Positions 6,349-11,694 of a DNA stretch of 11,694 bases are shown here, in pieces. The notes under the pieces are model-generated. The model saw nothing but the letters and a program-made list of their open reading frames with translations. It had not been told where the DNA came from and made no database searches. The position numbers and the translations under genes were made by a program. This DNA comes from an uncultured bacterium (lineage in GTDB: Bacteria > Cloacimonadota > Cloacimonadia > Cloacimonadales > Cloacimonadaceae): positions 1 to 11,694 of the forward strand of contig CALDSN010000048.1 of assembly GCA_937924555.1 (NCBI GenBank). Reading direction: 5' to 3'. Each line of letters starts with the position of its first letter. Within the stretch, counting starts at the first letter, position 1.

Positions 6349-7944
6349 ATGAGAAAACATATTCTATTCATTTTGTTAATCATGCCCTTAGTGCTGTTTG
6401 CGCAGGCATACACCGATGAACTTAGTGTTCCGGGAGACCCAAGCACGGACGAATCCACAGATTACCCGGAATCTGCCGAATATGGCATGGAAGGGGCAGT
6501 GGGAACTGTGATGGTAGGTGATCAGGTTTATTCCCAAGTTCGACTAATGCCACAGGTTAATATCGGTAAGCTTGGCTTGGGCTTGGATATAGACCTGCTG
6601 ATAGATTCCGAAGGGAATGTCCGCAAGGAAGATTGGGACACTTGGGAAGACTATGTTAATAAGATATACTATGTCAGTTGGGCAAGACGCACCGATCCCT
6701 TCTACTTTAAAATTGGCTGCATCCCGGATTACACGCTGGGTCATGGCTTAATTTTTGATCATTATTCCAACATGATGCGCTATCCGGAAGTGAAAGATGT
6801 GGGTGGATATTTTGGAATCAACACCCCGTATTCGGGGTTTGGGTTTGAAGCCTTTACTCATAATATTCACGAGAACCAAATTCTTGCCGGGAGAGTACAT
6901 GTAAACCCCTTGGCAATTATGCAAATCCCCTTGTTGGAAAAGCTTAAGCTTGGGGTTAATGTAGGTATCGATCGTAATCAATACGGTAAATATGATGATG
7001 AAGATGGCGACAATATCCCCGATATTTACGATAAGTTTCCCAATAACAAGACCAGTTGGCTGGATACGGATGATGACGGAATTGCAGATGATATGGACTT
7101 TGACCTTAATGGCAATGGTATCTTAGACCATCCCGATTATAATCCCTATATGGCAGCAATCTTTCCCAATATCGCCATAGAGAATCCCCAGTATAGCTTT
7201 GACACGGTTGTTGTTCCGGATACCGTGCAGGCATACCCCAAGGATGATGATGTTATGGTTTACAGTGCAGATTTCATGCTTCCCTTGGTGGAAACAGATT
7301 TATTCAGTTTGGATACCTATGGCGAAGTGGCGAAGATTGATGGCTATGGCTCCGGTGTAATCTTCCCCGGTTTTAGCAGTAAGTTCCTCATCTTCGATGC
7401 CAAGCTGGAATTCCGTAACTTTGGTGAGCAGTTCCTACCAGGGTACTTTGACCGCTTGTATGATGTGCAAAGGTCCTTTGTACAGTATTCAGTGAGACCC
7501 TCGGACGGAAGAAGAGAATGGATGCTTGGCACAAAAGAATCATCTCTTGCCGGTATTGAACCTTCTTTGGGCTGGTTTGGTTACCTGCGTGCCAATCTCT
7601 ATGACATCGTGTTTGTAAAGGGAGCTTACCAAGATATGTATGGTGAGAATAACTTCTTGGGTAAGTCAATATGGGCAAGCGTTACGGTGAATCCTACCAT
7701 GATTCCCAAGCTGAAAGAAGCTACCATATTCTATTCGCAAACCAATGTTAACTATATTGATTTCAAGAATCCGCGTAACTTCAATGCGAATGTGTTGGGA
7801 CGGTTGGTGTATTCTCTATCCCCAAACACAAACCTGGTGGGGAGATATAGCGAGACATATAACGACTTAAACAGTGATGGCAAGATTAAAGGTAAAGATG
7901 AAGTTCAAGAAAACCTCACCTTTGGAGTGGAGTTTTCCTTCTAA
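6349..7944 (+). CDS. Exported outer-membrane beta-barrel protein with calcium-binding-type acidic repeats
   Basis: A 531-residue protein of no recognised named family. Residues 1-20 are a Sec signal peptide (MRKHILFILLIMPLVLFAQA). The mature part is rich in alternating, aromatic-bounded strands, for example FYFKIGCIPDYTLGHGLIFD (118-137), and ends in FGVEFSF with a terminal Phe, as expected of barrels inserted by the BAM complex. Between strands, residues 214-262 form a very acidic block resembling thrombospondin type 3 repeats: DDEDGDNIPD (216-225), then DTDDDGIADD (239-248) and DLNGNGILD (252-260). Near the end, DLNSDGKIKGKD (506-517) has EF-hand-like spacing. These would bind calcium in loops. 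The start is chosen from the RBS and signal peptide. A terminator follows. The transported substrate or partner, if any, is unknown. Confidence 0.82.
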   Translation: MRKHILFILLIMPLVLFAQAYTDELSVPGDPSTDESTDYPESAEYGMEGAVGTVMVGDQVYSQVRLMPQVNIGKLGLGLDIDLLIDSEGNVRKEDWDTWEDYVNKIYYVSWARRTDPFYFKIGCIPDYTLGHGLIFDHYSNMMRYPEVKDVGGYFGINTPYSGFGFEAFTHNIHENQILAGRVHVNPLAIMQIPLLEKLKLGVNVGIDRNQYGKYDDEDGDNIPDIYDKFPNNKTSWLDTDDDGIADDMDFDLNGNGILDHPDYNPYMAAIFPNIAIENPQYSFDTVVVPDTVQAYPKDDDVMVYSADFMLPLVETDLFSLDTYGEVAKIDGYGSGVIFPGFSSKFLIFDAKLEFRNFGEQFLPGYFDRLYDVQRSFVQYSVRPSDGRREWMLGTKESSLAGIEPSLGWFGYLRANLYDIVFVKGAYQDMYGENNFLGKSIWASVTVNPTMIPKLKEATIFYSQTNVNYIDFKNPRNFNANVLGRLVYSLSPNTNLVGRYSETYNDLNSDGKIKGKDEVQENLTFGVEFSF

Positions 7945-7971
7945 TATACTTAGTTGCTTAGATATATGCGA

Positions 7972-8006
7972 AGTGCCGAGCCATCAGGTTCGGCACTGTT
8001 ATTTGT
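7972..8006 (+). terminator. Hairpin terminator between convergent genes
   Basis: Arms AGTGCCGAGCC (7972-7982) and GGTTCGGCACT (7987-7997) pair over 11 positions, with one G-T wobble and a four-base ATCA loop. The T-rich tail GTTATTTGT follows on the plus strand. It ends the barrel transcript 27 bases after the stop. The stem also lies 20 bases beyond the stop of the minus-strand isomerase gene, so it may work in both directions, although the minus-strand tail is less T-rich. Confidence 0.8.
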
Positions 8007-8017
8007 AGTCGGGAAGT

Positions 8018-9190
8018 TTATAGAGTTGCAATGGCCAACAGAGCATTGCCTGTACAGCATAGATTGGATTCTTCAGCACCGATGAACGCTGATTCCCCCC
8101 TACCAAGCATTAGCTCTTCATCCAAGCTAACCGTGCCGTGCAGGCACAACACAATCATTGGCTTGTTATTGGTTGGGAGGCAGTGTTGACTTCTAAGCTC
8201 AAGCAGCATCAGCTTGAACTCTTTAGCTGGAGTAGGGTAGAGGTAGGTGGAGGCATCGACGGGCGAAGCCGGCACCCATTTTGGCTGGTAGGGCTGGAAG
8301 TTTGATATCTTCAGGAGGCGTTCCAAATCTATATGCTTGGGGCTTAATCCGCCACGGATAACATTATCGGAGTTTGCCATCAGCTCCAAACCAGCTCCGT
8401 TCAAATAAGCATGCATGATGCCAGCTTCGATGTAGATGGCATCAAAGGCTTTAAGGTGAATAACATTTAGCAGCAAAGGGGATATAATTCCGGGATCAAA
8501 GGGGTATGTCTCGGCAAGGCTGAGACATATGTTGCGTAACTCGTGGACAGGGCTTTCGGGATCGGAATGGGTTTTTAGGATGTGAGTGTGTGCATCTTGC
8601 AATTGGTTTTCGGAAGAGGTCATTATACTTCTGAACAACTCCCTCAATGTATCCTCACAGGGATGCTGTGTATAAGATGTAAAGCCTTCCCAAATAGTGG
8701 TCAAGTCAAAATGGTGGAAGTTGGCAGTTATTACTGCATACTCCCGAAAACCACAGAGGGCAGAAAAATCTGTTAACGCACACATTAGTTCCGGTTTGTG
8801 ATTATCATCCTTGAAGCTGCGAGTTGGATCATCCAGGGCAATACCTTGGTTGTTTTCTTCTGCAAAGCCTCGTACTGCGGTCTGTTTATCGGGATGTACC
8901 TGAATGGAAAGGGGCTCTTTGGCTGCCAGAACTTTGAAAAGAAATGGCAAAGAATCTTGGCTTATAGTGCTTGCTTCGCCCAAGCAGATTGCTGTGTGCG
9001 TATGTATGTAGTCCAATAGGGATATCTGTTTATTTTCCACCTCAATCAATGATGGAGCTTTGGGGTGGGCACCTAACCACATTTCGGCAACAGGTGTGCC
9101 TTCCAGATCCTCCAAGGAGCAGAGATCTTGGATGAAGGTATCATCACCCCAAGGGTAGGTCTGAAAGGTCGGAATCAAACGGTGTGGCAT
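8018..9190 (-). CDS. manA: Mannose-6-phosphate isomerase, class I
   Basis: Zinc enzyme of the cytoplasm that interconverts fructose-6-phosphate and mannose-6-phosphate, feeding GDP-mannose and related sugars or allowing use of mannose. The 390-residue length matches the E. coli enzyme. Expected zinc ligands are present: Gln97 and His99 in SIQVHPD, Glu134 in HKPEL, and His260 in GIMHAYL. The active-site arginine is Arg279 in SDNVIRGGLSPK (274-285). The N-terminal FQTYPWGDD, AEMWLGAHPKAPS and LPFLFKVL blocks and the C-terminal cupin strand GRGESAFIGAEES are typical. The RBS AAGGAG (9196-9201 on this strand) overlaps the stop codon of the upstream acyltransferase gene, with the ATG at 9190, so the two are co-translated. 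It is the last gene before the shared terminator. Confidence 0.95.
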   Translation of the reverse strand: MPHRLIPTFQTYPWGDDTFIQDLCSLEDLEGTPVAEMWLGAHPKAPSLIEVENKQISLLDYIHTHTAICLGEASTISQDSLPFLFKVLAAKEPLSIQVHPDKQTAVRGFAEENNQGIALDDPTRSFKDDNHKPELMCALTDFSALCGFREYAVITANFHHFDLTTIWEGFTSYTQHPCEDTLRELFRSIMTSSENQLQDAHTHILKTHSDPESPVHELRNICLSLAETYPFDPGIISPLLLNVIHLKAFDAIYIEAGIMHAYLNGAGLELMANSDNVIRGGLSPKHIDLERLLKISNFQPYQPKWVPASPVDASTYLYPTPAKEFKLMLLELRSQHCLPTNNKPMIVLCLHGTVSLDEELMLGRGESAFIGAEESNLCCTGNALLAIATL

Positions 9191-9199
9191 AAGAACTCC

Positions 9200-10660
9200 T
9201 TAGAATTGGAAGTAGATGAAGGGCTGGATATCTGCTGAGCGAGCTTGGAAGAGAACCCAGATCACCACTGCCAGTAAGAGAGATTGGAATATCAACGGGG
9301 ATTTGCGGAGCAGCTTTTCGAAGCCAAAATCGAAGCTATCTGGCATCCAATGGAAGAGGTAGCCGGAAGCCAATAGGATTGCCACCAGCCTATATTCACT
9401 TACCCACTGCCAGATGATGGCAGAGTTAAACACGGTGAAGATGCGGCTGATCATCAGCCACGAGTTGGCGAAGTCCGGTGAGCGAAAGAATATCCAGCAG
9501 AAGCACACAAAATGGAAGGTTACAATCACTCCCAAGGACTTCATGAAACGGTTTTGCATGAACTTGAAGCCAAGTATCAATTTGTCTAAAGCCAATGCCA
9601 AACCGTGCAAACCTCCCCAGAACACAAAGTTCCAGGAGGCACCGTGCCATAAACCACCCAGCAGCATGGTTACCATTAAGTTCAAGTATTGGCGAGGCTT
9701 ACCCTTTTTGTTCCCTCCCAAGGGTATATACAGATAGTCTCTCAGCCATGTGGAAAGCGAAATATGCCATCTGCGCCAGAAATCCGTTACACTGCTTGCC
9801 CGATAAGGAGACAGGAAATTAACCGGCAGGTCGAAACCCATGAGGGCTGCCAAGCCGATGGCAATATCCGAATATCCGCTGAAATCACAGTATATCTGCA
9901 TGGCATAAGCGTAAACTGCCAATATGTTTTCTGCACCTGAGAACAGAGCAGGATTGTCGAACACCCTATCCACAAAGTTGATGGAGAGATAATCTGCAAT
10001 CACGCCCTTTTTTAGTAATCCGGCAAAGATGAGCACCAAAGCTTTTGCGATAGTATCCTTATCCAAATGAACATGCTTGTGGATTTGGGGAATGAAGTAT
10101 GTTGCGCGGACAATGGGTCCTGCCACCAGTTGCGGGAAGAAAGATACAAAGAAACTGAAATCTACGAAACTACTTATCGGCTTAAGCTTACCAAAGTAGA
10201 TATCCAGAGTATAGCTCCAAGTTTGGAATGTGAAGAAAGATATTCCCACGGGGAGCACGATGTCGAACAAAGGCAGTTGACCACCGCTTAGTTGGTTGAT
10301 GGTGGTGATGAGAAAGTTTGTATATTTAAAGTAGCCCAAGGAGCCAAGGTTCCATACCAAGCTGAGTAGTAATAATCCTCGTTTACCCGCTTTGCTGTGC
10401 GCCTTGTGAATGCCAGCACCAAGGGCAAAGTTTATCAATGAGGTTAGTATTAACAGGATCACAAAGCTTCCGCTGGTTTTGTAATAGAAATACACCGAGA
10501 TAAGCATTAGATACCATGTACGCACCTTTACCTTATTGGCAAAAATGGGGTAGAATAGCATTATAACGATGAAGAAGAACAAGAAGAAAGTGCTGTTAAA
10601 CAACAGTGGCTGATTAGGGTTATAGACCAGAGTGTTAAGCAGATTGGAGATCAATTGCAT
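9200..10660 (-). CDS. MBOAT-family O-acyltransferase (AlgI/DltB-like)
   Basis: A 486-residue polytopic inner-membrane protein that would carry an acyl group, usually acetyl, from the cytoplasm to a periplasmic or surface polysaccharide. Hydrophobic helices span almost the whole length. Family blocks in order are LPVGISFFTFQTWSY (136-150), FFPQLVAGPIVR (174-185), YCDFSGYSDIAIGLA (257-271), VTDFWRRWHISLSTWLRDYL (291-310) with His299, YIPLGGN (311-317), and GGLWHGASWNF (335-345) with the catalytic His339. The C-terminus adds two or three helices. The SGNH-type gene upstream stops two bases before this start. That pairing is the usual arrangement of AlgI-like transporters with a soluble transferase partner (as in AlgI/AlgJ-X or PatA/PatB). 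The acyl acceptor cannot be read from sequence; a mannose-containing glycan is suggested by the adjoining isomerase. Confidence 0.93.
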   Translation of the reverse strand: MQLISNLLNTLVYNPNQPLLFNSTFFLFFFIVIMLFYPIFANKVKVRTWYLMLISVYFYYKTSGSFVILLILTSLINFALGAGIHKAHSKAGKRGLLLLSLVWNLGSLGYFKYTNFLITTINQLSGGQLPLFDIVLPVGISFFTFQTWSYTLDIYFGKLKPISSFVDFSFFVSFFPQLVAGPIVRATYFIPQIHKHVHLDKDTIAKALVLIFAGLLKKGVIADYLSINFVDRVFDNPALFSGAENILAVYAYAMQIYCDFSGYSDIAIGLAALMGFDLPVNFLSPYRASSVTDFWRRWHISLSTWLRDYLYIPLGGNKKGKPRQYLNLMVTMLLGGLWHGASWNFVFWGGLHGLALALDKLILGFKFMQNRFMKSLGVIVTFHFVCFCWIFFRSPDFANSWLMISRIFTVFNSAIIWQWVSEYRLVAILLASGYLFHWMPDSFDFGFEKLLRKSPLIFQSLLLAVVIWVLFQARSADIQPFIYFQF

Positions 10661-10662
10661 TA

Positions 10663-11694
10663 TCAATCCTTGGAGTCATAGTTTTCGCTATACTTTTTGT
10701 AGCTTTTCACAAAAGCTTGATAGAAGAGGTAACCTTGCAGCATATAGCCTTTGGGTGTATAATGCAGCAGGTCTTTGGAAGCCATTTGCTCGCCCCGCCA
10801 TTTTATCACACTGCCTTTTCCACCCATCACGTCCGAGAGATCCCACCATGCACAGCCGTTATCCTTTGCATAATCCATTATTACTTTCTCCACCTTGGCA
10901 AGATCGGCATTGTGTCTTCCTTTTTTCTGCGAATCAGGAGGCAAGGTGAAGAGTACAGGTGTATCGGGATTGGATTGCCGAAGCAGTTGCATGAACTTCT
11001 TCAGGTTGGCAGTAAACACATCATTTCGGTAAGTACCCTGGGCATCATTTGTCCCTAAAGAGATTACAATCAGGTCGGGGCTAAGTATTCCTATCTGTTC
11101 GAAAAGCTTGGGAGATTCCAATAGATTATAGAATCCTGCTCCATTAATCCCTGTTGAGTGATACAGCAAACCGGGTTGATCCTTTTCCAGCATAAGTCCA
11201 TAGAGCGTGGAAGCCTCGCCTTTGAAACTGAGGGTTGCGCTCTTCTGCGGTTGATCCCAGGCAATAGATTGGTATCTGTAACCATCCAGCGACAAGTCCA
11301 CAAGCTCTTTGCTGCCTGTTTTAGGCTCGGCTTTCAACCCGGGTTGAGAGCTGATGATGCTAAGGATATCAAAGCTGGGGTCTTGACTAAAAAAGCTGTT
11401 GGTGCTAAGTTCCAAGCTGCCATTACCGCTACTGTTTAGCGCATATCCACAGATGCCACGCTGGTTGTTACTACGGCTAAAACCACCCGTGGAACTGATG
11501 CGGTAATCATCCGGCTGATTGGTTCCTGCCAAACGCAGGGGGAAAACTAAACCCCTGCCTGCATTACCAAAGTATTTCTGCAGGGAGGAGCGGGCTGTGC
11601 CAGGGAAGTAACCGGATTGAATATGTGAATCACCTATCTGGTAGATGCTAACCCTTTGGCGTAAACCGCTTCGCAATTGCATCAGCTTTTCATA
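10663..11694 (-). CDS. SGNH/GDSL-family hydrolase-like protein, N-terminus beyond the right edge
   Basis: The frame stays open to the window edge, so the gene probably starts outside. An internal Met at 11682 gives 339 residues but lies too close to the first catalytic block and cuts off any signal peptide. Numbered from that Met, block I is IGDSHIQSGYF (16-26) with Ser19 as likely nucleophile, and FGNAGRGLVFP (38-48) follows. STGINGAGF (176-184) fits block II, ISLGTNDAQG (207-216) is block III, and DLLHYTPKGY (304-313) supplies the Asp304/His307 pair. A middle region (about 95-170) is a strand-rich insert with no recognised name. The likely role is the soluble, periplasmic or surface partner that receives acyl groups from the MBOAT protein encoded just downstream and transfers them to, or removes them from, a glycan. 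Function is inferred from motifs and context. Confidence 0.88.
   Translation of the reverse strand, partial: YEKLMQLRSGLRQRVSIYQIGDSHIQSGYFPGTARSSLQKYFGNAGRGLVFPLRLAGTNQPDDYRISSTGGFSRSNNQRGICGYALNSSGNGSLELSTNSFFSQDPSFDILSIISSQPGLKAEPKTGSKELVDLSLDGYRYQSIAWDQPQKSATLSFKGEASTLYGLMLEKDQPGLLYHSTGINGAGFYNLLESPKLFEQIGILSPDLIVISLGTNDAQGTYRNDVFTANLKKFMQLLRQSNPDTPVLFTLPPDSQKKGRHNADLAKVEKVIMDYAKDNGCAWWDLSDVMGGKGSVIKWRGEQMASKDLLHYTPKGYMLQGYLFYQAFVKSYKKYSENYDSKD
10667..10671 (-). promoter_or_regulatory. Ribosome binding site that fixes the MBOAT start
   Basis: AAGGA lies within the last codons of the SGNH gene, 6 bases before the ATG at 10660-10658. An earlier in-frame TTG at 10666 would touch this site with no spacer, so the ATG is preferred. 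The arrangement implies translational coupling. Confidence 0.7.

Noticed and set aside
10661..10666. TTG start for the MBOAT gene overlapping the SGNH stop
   Set aside because: It directly abuts the AAGGA site with no spacer. The ATG two codons later has normal 6-base spacing.
1..11694. CRISPR arrays, transposons, phage genes, tRNA or rRNA genes, toxin-antitoxin pairs
   Set aside because: Reading both strands found no regularly spaced repeats, no transposase or integrase motifs, no recognisable structural RNA gene, and no small coupled gene pair of that kind.

Overview
The window looks like part of a chromosome from a Gram-negative, diderm bacterium. It encodes a lipoprotein with a lipobox, an outer-membrane beta-barrel protein ending in Phe, and an AlgI-type membrane acyltransferase. 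Base composition is moderate. Most genes have a clear AAGGAG-type ribosome binding site. Gene styles (SGNH hydrolase with a GDSHIQ block, LEA-type lipoprotein, thrombospondin-3-like barrel insert) point to the Fibrobacteres-Chlorobi-Bacteroidetes superphylum. Candidatus Cloacimonadota is my best guess, but this is inference from protein style. No rRNA, marker gene or mobile element is present to fix it.

Left part, plus strand (1-7944). A gene tail runs off the left edge (2-181). A 283-bp non-coding gap follows, then a large membrane sensor histidine kinase (465-3272), a glutamine-dependent asparagine synthetase (3367-5334), a tandem-LEA2 lipoprotein whose ribosome binding site overlaps the synthetase stop codon (5343-6230), and an exported beta-barrel protein with acidic calcium-binding-type repeats (6349-7944). 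A strong hairpin at 7972-7997 closes this side.

Right part, minus strand (11694-8018). Three closely packed genes converge on the same hairpin: an SGNH/GDSL hydrolase-like protein (entering from the right edge), an MBOAT O-acyltransferase, and class I mannose-6-phosphate isomerase. The first two are the two halves of a typical cell-surface polysaccharide O-acylation module. The isomerase would link fructose-6-phosphate to mannose-6-phosphate, and so to mannose-derived surface sugars.

How they work together: most of the window concerns the cell envelope. The right operon probably makes and acylates a mannose-containing glycan. The left side pairs an envelope lipoprotein and a barrel protein with a metabolic enzyme and an orphan sensor kinase. 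I see no defence island, CRISPR, transposon, phage gene, tRNA or rRNA, and no clear evidence of a wholly new system. The most unusual points are the calcium-binding-type inserts in the barrel, the synthetase/LEA2 coupling, the threefold membrane motif in the kinase, and the isomerase placed in the acylation operon.
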